A DNA stretch of 47,621 nt from an uncultured Chlorobiaceae bacterium (GTDB lineage Bacteria; Bacteroidota; Chlorobiia; Chlorobiales; Chlorobiaceae). Each line of letters opens with the position of its first letter. Position 1 is the first letter of the stretch. A program made the translations under genes and the position numbers. Below, piece by piece: positions 1-8,909 of the stretch. Under the pieces are notes generated by a model that was not told where the DNA came from, did no database searches, and saw nothing but the letters and a program-made list of their open reading frames with translations. The stretch is taken from positions 1-47,621 of the forward strand of contig CAIPYV010000128.1 of the NCBI GenBank assembly GCA_903869365.1. Reading direction: 5' to 3'.

Positions 1-216
1 GCCTGGAAACACCCCCACGTGCATGGGGAAGACATCGAGATAAGACTTCAGTTGACATCCTTCATGGAAACACCCCCACGTGCATGGGGAAGACCATCCT
101 CGACAGAGTGACACAGGGCGGAACTCGGAAACACCCCCACGTGCATGGGGAAGACTGTCGGTTGCATCATAGCCATCTCCCGTGATTGGAAACACCCCCA
201 CGTGCATGGGGAAGAC
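1..216 (-). CRISPR. Type I-E CRISPR array, cas2-proximal end
   Basis: Four identical 29-bp repeats lie at 5-33, 66-94, 127-155 and 188-216, separated by three 32-bp spacers (34-65, 95-126, 156-187). The array runs off the left edge of the window. Read on the minus strand the repeat begins GTCTTCCCC and ends GGGGTGTTTCC, with a hairpin made by the CCCC and GGGG arms. This is the usual type I-E repeat form, in which the last eight bases become the 5' handle of the crRNA. That orientation means the array is transcribed away from cas2, toward lower coordinates, so the repeat at 188-216 is the first, leader-side repeat. All four repeats are perfect, which fits the actively acquiring end. No spacer resembles another part of this window. 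Confidence 0.97.
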
Positions 217-235
217 GCTGGAATTTACTGGGCTC

Positions 236-556
236 TCAGGATTCTTTGGACGTTTTTGATGGTTGAATAGGTACAGAATTCTTCTCAATTACCAGCTGCA
301 TTCCTGATATCTCAATCAAATCCCTTCGAGTGTCGCCCATTCCATAGATCTCATATCCTGGAGAAGTATTGCTACTCTTGAAAACCATCAATCCGGATTC
401 TGATGGACAATGTTTGTACAAGTATTCAACAACTTTTTTGGCTACAGAATCCTTGATGCCGGAAACAAACATGTTGGCCCGAGGCTCGACAAACCAGAGT
501 TTCATTCGTCCACGCACAGCAGGTGGTAGGTCATTGGCGATTACAACAAGCATCAT
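236..556 (-). CDS. cas2: CRISPR-associated endoribonuclease Cas2 (type I-E)
   Basis: Cas2 forms the Cas1-Cas2 integrase complex that inserts new spacers at the leader-side repeat. The 106-residue product starts with two Met codons and then LVVIANDLPPAVRGRMKLW, the N-terminal beta strand and helix typical of the Cas2e subfamily. The first ATG overlaps the cas1 stop codon (ATGA), so translation is coupled. The protein is about 12 residues longer than the E. coli protein. The extra C-terminal tail (after QLVIEK) is polar and ends only 19 bp before the first CRISPR repeat, so this tail occupies DNA that is usually leader. Family assignment is firm. Whether the tail has a protein function is unknown. 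Confidence 0.95.
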   Translation of the reverse strand: MMLVVIANDLPPAVRGRMKLWFVEPRANMFVSGIKDSVAKKVVEYLYKHCPSESGLMVFKSSNTSPGYEIYGMGDTRRDLIEISGMQLVIEKNSVPIQPSKTSKES

Positions 557-1428
557 TGCCTCCCGAGCATTTCTTCAATATCCGGCCCTATACAGGCAAG
601 CAAATCCATGTCGATCACTCTCCGGCGAAACTCAGTAGCAGTCTTATGCCTGTCGTAAAAACCTGCCATTGGGGCCGTCAATGAAAAAGCAAGATCAATC
701 GAAAGTTCTTCTTTGTATAAATCTGCCATATCATAAACAAAGGGCAATGGACTGCCGGAGTGTATAAAACCAATATGCGGTGAATATCCCATACTGTGGA
801 CTGCAGAGCAAATAATAGCGTAGAGTGCCGCATTGGCTGATGTCAGGATTCTATTGGTAACATCTCCCATCTCAAACTTACCTGGGGTAAATTGACGCCC
901 TTTCCAACCAACTTTGTACTCTATTGCTTTTTTCTCATAGAGTTGACGAACGCGTAACCCCTCCATTCCCATCAATTGATGAAGGGTTTTGTTTTCCAGC
1001 TTTTCTCCCGGGAACCTGCGTTTAAACATACGTGTTGCAACCTTCAATGATTTATCTGGATCAGCCGAGAGCAGCATTTGTTGCCGAAAATTCCTGGTGT
1101 CACTGGTTGGTGTTTGCCCGGCTGCATAAAAAATAAGGCTGTCTTCGCCAACCCAGCATAACCCGCAATTTGATGCCGCCATAACTTTCACGGCCTCATG
1201 GGTAACGGTAGTACCTGGACCAAGAAGCAAACAATTGAGCATAGCGACGGGTAACCTGACGACATTACCATCGCAGTCTATCCATTTGATGCTGCTATCA
1301 TCAATTTCCAGCCTGCCTCGTTCCAGGTAGATAAACGGATATTTATCTTTGACTTGCGGCAATGTGTCGCGGGTAATTTTTATCAACAACCGTTGAGCAG
1401 CGCTCTCTTTTTCCGGTATTTCAGACAT
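553..1428 (-). CDS. cas1: CRISPR-associated endonuclease/integrase Cas1 (type I-E)
   Basis: Cas1 is the catalytic subunit of the spacer integrase. The 291-residue protein carries the metal-binding triad at E156 (in MGMEGLRV), H223 (in GFIHSG) and D236 (in DMADLYK). The spacing of 67 and 13 residues between them equals that of E. coli Cas1 (E141, H208, D221), so the enzyme should be active. The start overlaps the end of cas5e by 8 bp and the end overlaps cas2. The first 15 or so residues are a short extension ahead of the usual N-terminus. The position next to cas2 and the array is standard for type I-E. Confidence 0.96.
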   Translation of the reverse strand: MSEIPEKESAAQRLLIKITRDTLPQVKDKYPFIYLERGRLEIDDSSIKWIDCDGNVVRLPVAMLNCLLLGPGTTVTHEAVKVMAASNCGLCWVGEDSLIFYAAGQTPTSDTRNFRQQMLLSADPDKSLKVATRMFKRRFPGEKLENKTLHQLMGMEGLRVRQLYEKKAIEYKVGWKGRQFTPGKFEMGDVTNRILTSANAALYAIICSAVHSMGYSPHIGFIHSGSPLPFVYDMADLYKEELSIDLAFSLTAPMAGFYDRHKTATEFRRRVIDMDLLACIGPDIEEMLGRQ

Positions 1429-2122
1429 TGTCGCCCATGGTAATTATTGTTACCCTGCGTTCCCTGTACACCTTGTTTTCACCAAATTGGATTGGTACAT
1501 CGTTCAGAATAATGGTTTCGCCCTTATGTTCTCCATCCAAAACTCTGAAATCCTCCAGCAACTTTTTATCTTTTGCAATTTCCTTTGACTTTTCAATTGC
1601 GGAAGATTCAGTTGCAAAGGATCCACGATAAATCCAATCTGTAGGAGCACAGCATTTTCGTCCGAAATAGATATCCCAGCAGGGATTCACCAGAGCTTCG
1701 GCAAAGATGGCCGATTTATTGGTTGGCACTTCCACAATAGCAGCAAAAGCGGCATCCTGAAGGTAGTACCGGTAGGTTATTTTTGAACCACCACCAACAG
1801 CCGGCTTACCATCACTTTTTTTGGGAATCAGAAGAGTTTCCCAAGGATTTTTGTCGTCATAGCCACTCCCAACCATTTGAAAATCTCGCAACAAGGCTTC
1901 CCTCTCTTTTGATCTGCGGTAGGAGAGTACCGTCTGATGGAGTGACCCCATTTCCAGCAACAGTTCTTTCTGCTCTCCGCCAGCACCGAGGGCACAACAT
2001 AGCAAGCCAAGAACACCTGATTTTGTCGGGAAATTGAGGGTTCCTCTTCGCCCGAATCTTGAGTCGGCACCCCACGACTGCAATGGCGCTTCAAGCCATA
2101 GTAAAAGATAGGCGTTACTCAT
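1421..2122 (-). CDS. cas5e: Cascade subunit Cas5e (CasD)
   Basis: Cas5e is the Cascade subunit that holds the 5' handle of the crRNA. The 233-residue protein opens with a RAMP ferredoxin-like strand and the family signature LEAPLQSWGADSRFGRR, followed by TLNFPTKSGVLGLLCCALG, which is the diagnostic N-terminal block of Cas5e. The ATG overlaps the cas7e stop codon (ATGA at 2119-2122) and the 3' end overlaps cas1 by 8 bp, so all three are translated from one message. The length matches the family (about 220-240 residues). Confidence 0.95.
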   Translation of the reverse strand: MSNAYLLLWLEAPLQSWGADSRFGRRGTLNFPTKSGVLGLLCCALGAGGEQKELLLEMGSLHQTVLSYRRSKEREALLRDFQMVGSGYDDKNPWETLLIPKKSDGKPAVGGGSKITYRYYLQDAAFAAIVEVPTNKSAIFAEALVNPCWDIYFGRKCCAPTDWIYRGSFATESSAIEKSKEIAKDKKLLEDFRVLDGEHKGETIILNDVPIQFGENKVYRERRVTIITMGDNV

Positions 2123-3162
2123 TGAACCTCCGCTACATATTTTACCAATTCTTCGATTAGAGTGTCGATACTGAAACTTGCATCTTCTCCGAAGGTAAAA
2201 TCCCGTTGCTTTCCGAATAATGAACCTGCTAATGCTTCTTTTTTTGTCAGATAGTCAGAAAGAGCTGTTATGCTTGGTTGCAGATATCCACCATCTTTTG
2301 CTTTAACCGCTGTCTCAAATGGTACTTGTAATCTCTGCCCTTTGCGGATAAAGATTTTTGCAAACTCCCAGGGAGAAGCCCCTGACTGGGTGGTTTGACG
2401 CGCACTTGGTACAGCAACAAAAAGAGCTTTTGTAAACACCTCAATTGCTTTTTCGAGTCCTTCTCCAGAGAGTGAGTACCAAAGTTGTCCAAGATCAAGG
2501 CTGATATAACGATAATAGGTTGCCGAGTTGAACTCGAGGCTTCCCATGTGAGCAGATCCCTGCTCTTCACTGAGGTCATCAAGAGCTGTAAAAAACTCCA
2601 CCTCGTTACTGACTTTATGCGTTGAGATGGCGTGAGAGAAAGAAGCCGCAGCCTCGATATCAAGCTCATTTGCTTGTGCAACCATGCGACCGAAAAGGGC
2701 AATGTCCAGTCCATCAATAGCTGGGTTAAGGGTTTTCTTGGCTACTTTCTGGAGTTCCTTATCGTTGAGTTTTGCGCCGACAAAACTTTTTTCCTGAGCA
2801 TAGTCTGCAAAAGCTTGTGCTTCGGATTCACTGAAAAAGAAAAGGGTATCTTTGCTGAATGCATCCGAAATAACTTTGCCGCATTCGGTTCCCTGTTCTT
2901 CTGAGGCACCTCTTTCAAGGCAGGCTTTAACAATGAAATCAGCTATCTTTTTCGTGCGGATGCCGAGCTTGACATCAAAATCCTGCATGGCCAGTCGTAC
3001 CTGGCGTTTCCAACATTGAGAGCTGACACGGGCACGGGTGTTACCCCCAACGATTGCGGTTTTTGGTGCACCTACATCATCACGGTTCAGACAGGTGACA
3101 GGGAAGGACTGCAGAATGTGGTATTCAATGCGGGTATTTCTGAAAGGATTGGAGCTGCTCAT
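2119..3162 (-). CDS. cas7e: Cascade backbone subunit Cas7e (CasC/Cse4)
   Basis: Cas7e forms the six-subunit filament that coats the crRNA spacer. The 347-residue product begins with a strand containing IEYHILQSFPVTCLNRDD and then GGNTRARVSSQCWKRQVR, the conserved RNA-binding block of the Cse4/CasC family. A later segment, EFNSATYYRYISLDLGQL, is also typical. The gene starts 13 bp after the cas6e stop. In E. coli cas7 directly follows cse2; here cas6e lies between them. Confidence 0.95.
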   Translation of the reverse strand: MSSSNPFRNTRIEYHILQSFPVTCLNRDDVGAPKTAIVGGNTRARVSSQCWKRQVRLAMQDFDVKLGIRTKKIADFIVKACLERGASEEQGTECGKVISDAFSKDTLFFFSESEAQAFADYAQEKSFVGAKLNDKELQKVAKKTLNPAIDGLDIALFGRMVAQANELDIEAAASFSHAISTHKVSNEVEFFTALDDLSEEQGSAHMGSLEFNSATYYRYISLDLGQLWYSLSGEGLEKAIEVFTKALFVAVPSARQTTQSGASPWEFAKIFIRKGQRLQVPFETAVKAKDGGYLQPSITALSDYLTKKEALAGSLFGKQRDFTFGEDASFSIDTLIEELVKYVAEVQ

Positions 3163-3175
3163 GATGATTAGGTGA

Positions 3176-3802
3176 TTAGTTGTTGATTAAAACTTTTGAT
3201 GGGGCTAACTGAAGCAGCCCAAAACCGAAAGCACGTCCACGTCCGATACCTTGCTGAAAACTTTTTATGAACTGAGGGCGGTCAACCACTTCAAGTTCGC
3301 CGGATATCTCCGCTCCACCATGTGTAACACTGTGATTTTCTTTGACGAATTGTTTGACCTGTAGACTTTTGACCTGGAGTGTCGAAGAATGAACAGTGAA
3401 CCCCCATGAAGCCGGTGCTTTGTCGACAAACCAGCTTGCTATCTCTTCACGATCTCGAAGGGCTATAATTTTACGACTTTTGTTGTCACGTTTGGTGGGA
3501 TTGATAATCACCTCAAAGCGATAACGATCAAAGGTCAGAAATTTATCACCAACCGATTTTGATTCCAGAACTCCGTGCTCTGGTTTACGAGGTTCCCTGT
3601 CTGAAAGCAAGAGTATCAACCGCCCATGGTGGTCTCCTCCTTTATCGGCATAGAGAAAGCCGCTTGGAACGCTTGCGTTTTTCTCAGCTTCACTTCTCCG
3701 GTCTTCAAACAAGCTGAAAACAACCTTGTGCAACGAGTAGTCATCAGTGACACGCAGGGTTTTGATATCTTTAGGTCCAAGTCTGAGTATGCTTGCTATC
3801 AT
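3176..3802 (-). CDS. cas6e: crRNA-processing endoribonuclease Cas6e (CasE/Cse3)
   Basis: Cas6e cuts the repeat hairpin of the precursor crRNA and stays bound to its 3' end in Cascade. I chose the ATG at 3802, which overlaps the cse2 stop as ATGA; the reading frame is open 27 codons further upstream, but that would run deep into cse2. The 208-residue product starts MIASILRLGP, has a conserved His at residue 25 in DYSLHKVVFSLF, the position of the catalytic His of the family, and ends with the glycine-rich RNA-binding loop GIGRGRAFGFGLLQL. The gene sits between cse2 and cas7e rather than after cas5e, a variant order. Confidence 0.92.
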   Translation of the reverse strand: MIASILRLGPKDIKTLRVTDDYSLHKVVFSLFEDRRSEAEKNASVPSGFLYADKGGDHHGRLILLLSDREPRKPEHGVLESKSVGDKFLTFDRYRFEVIINPTKRDNKSRKIIALRDREEIASWFVDKAPASWGFTVHSSTLQVKSLQVKQFVKENHSVTHGGAEISGELEVVDRPQFIKSFQQGIGRGRAFGFGLLQLAPSKVLINN

Positions 3803-4332
3803 GCCGCCTCCAGTTTTGCCGATGATGAACTTTGATGATAGAACTCCTGTGCCCACTGGCTTTTTATTCTTTCGCTCTCCCAATGGAATTTCAGCAGTTG
3901 CTCGAGTAGACGGGCATAGTCTATTGATGAGTTCCCTCTTGATGCAATCAGGCTGAAAAGAGGACGAAGAATTCTGCAGGCCTCTTCGACTGAATCACAG
4001 GCAACCAGACGACGCAATTTTGCTTTTGCCTGATCGCTTTGACTACCATCGTCATAACATTTGGCAATAGCCTTGCCGATTCCCTCACTACCATTGTGAG
4101 CACTTTTTTCCTTAGCAATTGCTGCTGCAATTGTGGCAAATGGCAGACGTTCCCATGGCTTTTCCAGATCAATGTTGAATGCAGCCAGATATTCCCAACA
4201 CTGGTATTCAGTTGCAGGGTTGTCGGCCCGCTTTAGAGCTGCAGCAACACCTTTGTTCTTTGCAATCAAGGCAATGATGGATTGCACAAATGCCTGCGAC
4301 CTGCTGATTTTCGTTCCGGCTTCATTATTCAT
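3799..4332 (-). CDS. cse2: Cascade small subunit Cse2 (CasB/Cas11e)
   Basis: Cse2 is the helical small subunit present as a dimer on the belly of Cascade, where it stabilises the R-loop. The 177-residue protein is all-alpha in appearance and contains KNKGVAAALKRADNPATEYQ, the N-terminal block with RRA/KRA followed by an aromatic stretch that is typical of CasB. Its ATG overlaps the cse1 stop (ATGA) and its stop overlaps the cas6e ATG. The family is weakly conserved, so the assignment rests partly on position between cse1 and cas6e. The 177-residue length is near the usual 160-180. Confidence 0.9.
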   Translation of the reverse strand: MNNEAGTKISRSQAFVQSIIALIAKNKGVAAALKRADNPATEYQCWEYLAAFNIDLEKPWERLPFATIAAAIAKEKSAHNGSEGIGKAIAKCYDDGSQSDQAKAKLRRLVACDSVEEACRILRPLFSLIASRGNSSIDYARLLEQLLKFHWESERIKSQWAQEFYHQSSSSAKLEAA

Positions 4333-5894
4333 GGCTGTTTATTTTCCGTGTTGAGATAATTGATGAGATTTGGCCGGTTTTTTGCCCATGCATCAATCTG
4401 CCGGGCACTCTCTTTGGGGCAAAAAGTGTCGTAGGCTTTTTTGGCTGACTGCGCTAATATTTTTCTTACTCTTACGATATCATGCGGGGGGGCGCATGCG
4501 TCAACCAGATCCTGGAAACGACGTTCACAGAGTTCCCAAAACAGGGTTGATGCATGCCCTGCCAAGTTGGTATCGGTCATGTTCTGTGTCTTAAAATAAC
4601 CGTTTGTTGCAGCCCAAACCGTCTTGGACAATTGGTCGAGTGCGTCCATTTCTACCTGCAGTTGATGGTACCATAACTCCCCGAGAATGGCACAATCAAG
4701 AAAAATAAGCGATTCAACAAAATCATCATCTTGCTTGACCGATTGATCACCTGCGTTTGTGCTTACCTTAAGGCCTCCCGACCAGACACCAATCCGTTTA
4801 TACCTGCTGCGGAAATGCACAAGACCGTACCGGATGAACTGGCAATCATAACCTTGCACGCCACTTGCACTCATAAATGCAAGCAAGGCGGGCAGTTCCC
4901 GCCAGGGGCGCTTGTTTGTATTAATCCACTTGATTTTTGGAGTTGCGCCATGTGCATTTACTGCCATGCTTGGTTCACGCCATCCCTCTTTGTGGCTCGG
5001 ATATTGCAAGCCCTCGATGTAATAGATGCCATCTCCCTCAAGCAACACAAAGCGAGATATTGAGATGAGCGTTGCCATATAGGAACTTTTCAGCTTTCTG
5101 GCTATGGAACAATCTTCCCCTGTCGGCATTTCTTCCCATGGAGCAGTTCCCAGTTCCGTCGTCCAGTATGCGTTTTCCGTTATCCGATCGTGTGACAGGA
5201 GATTCAGGAGAATGGTGTCGATGAGGGTTTCACCAACAAGCATAGAGTGGAGATACCCGGTATAATTTCCAATACTTGGAGCTGCTTTTGCAGATCCTGT
5301 TTTACCGGTATATCCATCAGTTAATGTATCAAGGTTTTTTTCGGTGCGCTTTCCTCCCAAAGCAAAGTTCATGAGTGAGACAATGAATAATGCCTTGTCA
5401 GCATCGGACAAAACTTTTGGTACCTGATACTGAGTGAGTATGGTATTGTTGTCTGCAGGAAGGTCCGGATAGAATCCCATCCCTAATGATTTGGGTAGTG
5501 CGCTTGCTTCGGCATTCCGCTGACCCGCCTTGTTGGTGGCAGTATTAAGATCATGTCGTTTTCTTCGTTCTATGAGGCTGTTTATGACTGGCATTTGCAG
5601 AAACGGTTTTTCGCCATAGAGCCAAAATCTGTCGTACCATGTTTCAAGGTACTCAAGACACTTTTTGGCAAGTTCAGAAGTCTCGATACTTTCCAGATCA
5701 TCGTCGTCTTCTGGAGTAAATGCGGCCTGTGCAATAGCGAGCAAAAGCTTTGTCAAGGCTAATTTCTGTAAAGGGTTGCCGCCGAGGCCTCGATTGTCGG
5801 TTTTACTGAATACCTGCCTCAGGCTTAATCGCCCTTTGTCAATAACAGGTATCCATGGCTCGTCAATCAGATTGAATCGATTTTCAAGGGTCAT
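4329..5894 (-). CDS. cse1: Cascade large subunit Cse1 (CasA/Cas8e)
   Basis: Cse1 is the large Cascade subunit that recognises the PAM and recruits Cas3. The 521-residue protein opens with RFNLIDEPWIPV, the hallmark start of the CasA family, and keeps the expected length (about 500-520). The C-terminal part, from about residue 380, is predicted to form the four-helix bundle. It starts 18 bp after cas3 stops and overlaps cse2 by 4 bp. Nothing looks truncated. Confidence 0.95.
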   Translation of the reverse strand: MTLENRFNLIDEPWIPVIDKGRLSLRQVFSKTDNRGLGGNPLQKLALTKLLLAIAQAAFTPEDDDDLESIETSELAKKCLEYLETWYDRFWLYGEKPFLQMPVINSLIERRKRHDLNTATNKAGQRNAEASALPKSLGMGFYPDLPADNNTILTQYQVPKVLSDADKALFIVSLMNFALGGKRTEKNLDTLTDGYTGKTGSAKAAPSIGNYTGYLHSMLVGETLIDTILLNLLSHDRITENAYWTTELGTAPWEEMPTGEDCSIARKLKSSYMATLISISRFVLLEGDGIYYIEGLQYPSHKEGWREPSMAVNAHGATPKIKWINTNKRPWRELPALLAFMSASGVQGYDCQFIRYGLVHFRSRYKRIGVWSGGLKVSTNAGDQSVKQDDDFVESLIFLDCAILGELWYHQLQVEMDALDQLSKTVWAATNGYFKTQNMTDTNLAGHASTLFWELCERRFQDLVDACAPPHDIVRVRKILAQSAKKAYDTFCPKESARQIDAWAKNRPNLINYLNTENKQP

Positions 5895-5912
5895 ATCAGT
5901 TCTAATGCTGGT

Positions 5913-8492
5913 TTATTTTTTTGGGGAACAATATCCAAGTCTTTGATTGTAACTGAGTCGATATTTCACTGAAGGGTCTTGGCCGCCAAGGCCTTTAAGT
6001 TCACCATCCTTACTGACAATGGCTACTCGAAGAAGACTTTCGTCATACTCCCGATCCCCGAGGTAGAAATAGCCCTTGAGCCAACCAATATTTTTAAGCG
6101 GCTGTGCTTCCGGTGCAAGGTAGTCGGCAACTTGCAGGGTTTGTTGCACAAGAGAGGCGGCTAACACTCGTTGCTGCTTTTTGCATTTTTGGGAAGATTT
6201 TAACGGCAGAAAAAGTTCATTTCCATCGAGGAGTTTCACCGTTGTGCCATTCCTGTCTGGTTCAAGGCGATAAGATTGCAAAAGCAATACCTCAACACTC
6301 TCCTGGTCGCTGTATCGAGTACTTGCTTTGCTTTCAGGCAGGGTTCTGGTACCAACTGATATACCTCCCAAGGCTAACCGTTCAAGCATCTCCTGCCTTT
6401 TTTTGAGGAAATCTTTATGGTTTCGCATAAGTGGGCCCTCCTCTTTTTCGCGGTAGGTAGCCTCAATCAAGCTCCGTATCTGGTCAGGCAGCACCAACTC
6501 AGTAATGTTGCTCCATACCTCAAGGGTGCGCAGCAACACATAAGGACTATAGACTTTTGCTGTCGGGCCGAATTCTTTTTCCGGGTGTGCCTGAGCATTA
6601 GTGATTTCTGGTTTTATAATCCATACTTCGCATTGAGATCCATCCGGTCGAACAGTATCACTGTGCCGCCATAACCGGCCGATTCTTTGGAGAAGCATAT
6701 CTGTCGGACAAATCTTGGTTACCAGAAAATCTGCATCAATATCCAATGACTGCTCAAGTACCTGTGTGCCGACAAGTATTCTACCGCTTTGACGGCGCAG
6801 TTCGCCATTACCCTTCCCATACCGGGTTACCCAGTAATCCTCATTGCGGCCACGATCACTTTTCAAAAAACGGGAATGCAAAAGACCGCACTCAATATTA
6901 AGACCATCAGCACGAGCTGCAAGTATACTGTATGTACTTTGTGCCTCAGCAACGGTATTCTCTATCCAGAGTACCTGCTGCCCTTCTTCAGCCCGCTTTA
7001 GAGCCTCATTCAAGGCCGTGTCGGGATTTAAAAATGATTGGATAGTGATGTTGATTTTATCAGGAACTGTAACAGGTTTTTCTATTGGGGAAGCTTTAAA
7101 ATCCCTGCTGACGGTGATGAGCGGATATGATTCATTGTAAACCTCTTGTTTTAAAAGTTGTTCACGTTTCTCTCTGGTCAATGTGGCGCTAAGGATGATA
7201 ACGGTACACTGTAGGGCACGAAGGGTTTCAACAAGTTTATCCAGAATGGTACCCGTATAAGCATCATAAGAGTGTACCTCGTCAAGAATGACTACTTTTC
7301 CTGCAAGTCCGAAGGCTCTGACAAAGCCGTGTTTGACATTCATCACAGCCATCAATGCCTGATCAATTGTACCGACAGCAAATGGAGCAAGAATACCCCG
7401 CTTGCCTGAATGGAACCAGCCGCCCCCCGGACCGCCATCTTCGCCCATCTCGATCTCTTTCAACCATGCATTGCTGTGAAGCAAAAGCGCCCGACGATGG
7501 ATGCATTCAATCGACAATATTTTTTCCAAAAAATCATTGACCCGGTCGTGAATCCTGTTTGAGGTTAGCTGGGTAGGCAAAGCAAAGTATAAGCCTGTCG
7601 CCCCCCCAGAAGCCATGATGGAATATGCGGCATAAAGCGCAGCTTCAGTTTTGCCGATGCCCATGGGAGCTTCAAGAATATAAGTGCCAGGTTTATTTGC
7701 TTGCTGAATGAGCAAATCCTGAATACTTCGCGGTTCAAAACCAAATATTTTACTGAATGCAAGACCTTTGATAAGTTCCGGTGTCACAAACCCTGCCGCA
7801 TCAACTGCTTTCTTGATGAGTGGTTGCCAACATTCGTCTGGATTATCAAAGCTTGGGCCAGATCCGATCCAGTCCGCTACTGTGGTTAGCCCCGCAATAG
7901 CTTTTGCCTGCAATGGGTTCGCGATTACAGGATACTTCAACCCCATTGCAGCTTTGAGATTGTGTACAAGTTCAGTCCGCCTTGCCTGCCAAAGTGTACC
8001 TCCAAAAACCTTGTCTTCTGCCACAAGCCCATTCAATTCGGGTGAGTAACCGTGATGCTGGCCAATAATTTGAGGAATATGTTTTCCTGTTTTCAAGTAC
8101 TGTGCAGCAGCCATGCTTATACCTGCATGATAGCCCCAGTTCCTCTCAAGACCAGGATTGATATGTGCAAGACTATCTAATGAATTTGGAACATAGCCAT
8201 CTATGCCACGGTATATCTTTTCCTGAAAAGTAGGGCTGACTTTACCAATATCATGAAGAGCAGCAACAAGTTCGGAAGCATCAGGGAAAAGAGATGATCG
8301 CAAAAATGAAGGCATTCGCGACAAGAGTTCCTTTGCAATCTCTCCCACTATAGAACAGTGATCGAAGACATTTCGCCCAGCCTGATGTAATTGTTTTTCA
8401 GTGATACGAGTTTTTGCAAGACACTTCTTGAGCGGTAAGGCTTCAGCATCCTCAAAAGAAGAACTCGTGTTTTGCGTTTTAGGGGAAAGCAT
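5913..8492 (-). CDS. cas3: CRISPR-associated helicase/nuclease Cas3 (type I-E)
   Basis: Cas3 unwinds and degrades target DNA after Cascade binding. The N-terminal HD nuclease domain contains DHCSIVGE and LVAALHDIGK. The helicase part has Walker A MGIGKTEAALY, the DEVH box in VVILDEVHSYDAYTG, motif III LSATLT, and the C-terminal motif QRIGRLWRH. I give the first ATG (8492, 859 residues). A TTG at 8570 in the same frame would add 26 residues; neither has a clear ribosome binding site. The gene is first in the cas operon, 18 bp before cse1, which suggests co-transcription. All catalytic motifs are intact. Confidence 0.94.
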   Translation of the reverse strand: MLSPKTQNTSSSFEDAEALPLKKCLAKTRITEKQLHQAGRNVFDHCSIVGEIAKELLSRMPSFLRSSLFPDASELVAALHDIGKVSPTFQEKIYRGIDGYVPNSLDSLAHINPGLERNWGYHAGISMAAAQYLKTGKHIPQIIGQHHGYSPELNGLVAEDKVFGGTLWQARRTELVHNLKAAMGLKYPVIANPLQAKAIAGLTTVADWIGSGPSFDNPDECWQPLIKKAVDAAGFVTPELIKGLAFSKIFGFEPRSIQDLLIQQANKPGTYILEAPMGIGKTEAALYAAYSIMASGGATGLYFALPTQLTSNRIHDRVNDFLEKILSIECIHRRALLLHSNAWLKEIEMGEDGGPGGGWFHSGKRGILAPFAVGTIDQALMAVMNVKHGFVRAFGLAGKVVILDEVHSYDAYTGTILDKLVETLRALQCTVIILSATLTREKREQLLKQEVYNESYPLITVSRDFKASPIEKPVTVPDKINITIQSFLNPDTALNEALKRAEEGQQVLWIENTVAEAQSTYSILAARADGLNIECGLLHSRFLKSDRGRNEDYWVTRYGKGNGELRRQSGRILVGTQVLEQSLDIDADFLVTKICPTDMLLQRIGRLWRHSDTVRPDGSQCEVWIIKPEITNAQAHPEKEFGPTAKVYSPYVLLRTLEVWSNITELVLPDQIRSLIEATYREKEEGPLMRNHKDFLKKRQEMLERLALGGISVGTRTLPESKASTRYSDQESVEVLLLQSYRLEPDRNGTTVKLLDGNELFLPLKSSQKCKKQQRVLAASLVQQTLQVADYLAPEAQPLKNIGWLKGYFYLGDREYDESLLRVAIVSKDGELKGLGGQDPSVKYRLSYNQRLGYCSPKK

Positions 8493-8909
8493 AGGCAATA
8501 TGGTTGAAATTGGTATTTCCCTGGCATAAACCTCATTGAGAAAAGACGTAGCACTAAAACCTTCTGACAATTAAACCAAGTATCTTGGGGGTAACAAAAG
8601 ATATAATAAACCAAATCAACAGCTTAAGAATAGTTTGAACATTTACCCCGAATATTAAGATTTCAATCATCTTAATCTACAATCTATTCACTCTACTGGG
8701 ACAAAAGTTGTCCGATGTGTAAAAATAAATCGATCAGTGACAGATTTTTTTTGCTTCCCGCCTCAATAGAACATTTATCACCTCCCAACAAATGTTTATT
8801 TGATGATACGCTCCAATTACTCCGAATAATACTTCAGATTATGGCCTTTAATAATATTTTCTTTACTTCTCTGAGGGTCATCATTGAACAACCATTTCTC
8901 TATAATCCG
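8493..8909. other. Intergenic region between divergent cas3 and the YjbQ gene
   Basis: This gap of about 420 bp should hold the promoter of the cas operon on the minus strand and that of the downstream gene on the plus strand. It is AT-rich. It contains two short perfect inverted repeats: CCAAG-TAT-CTTGG at 8576-8588 and GGACAA-AAG-TTGTCC at 8699-8713. I could not pick a convincing -35/-10 pair. The second dyad has operator-like geometry. The plus-strand frame is open from 8715, but that 5' part does not resemble the YjbQ family. Confidence 0.5.

Noticed and set aside
369-638. Plus-strand open frame over cas2/cas1
   Set aside because: It is antisense to two certain cas genes and has no family features or ribosome binding site.
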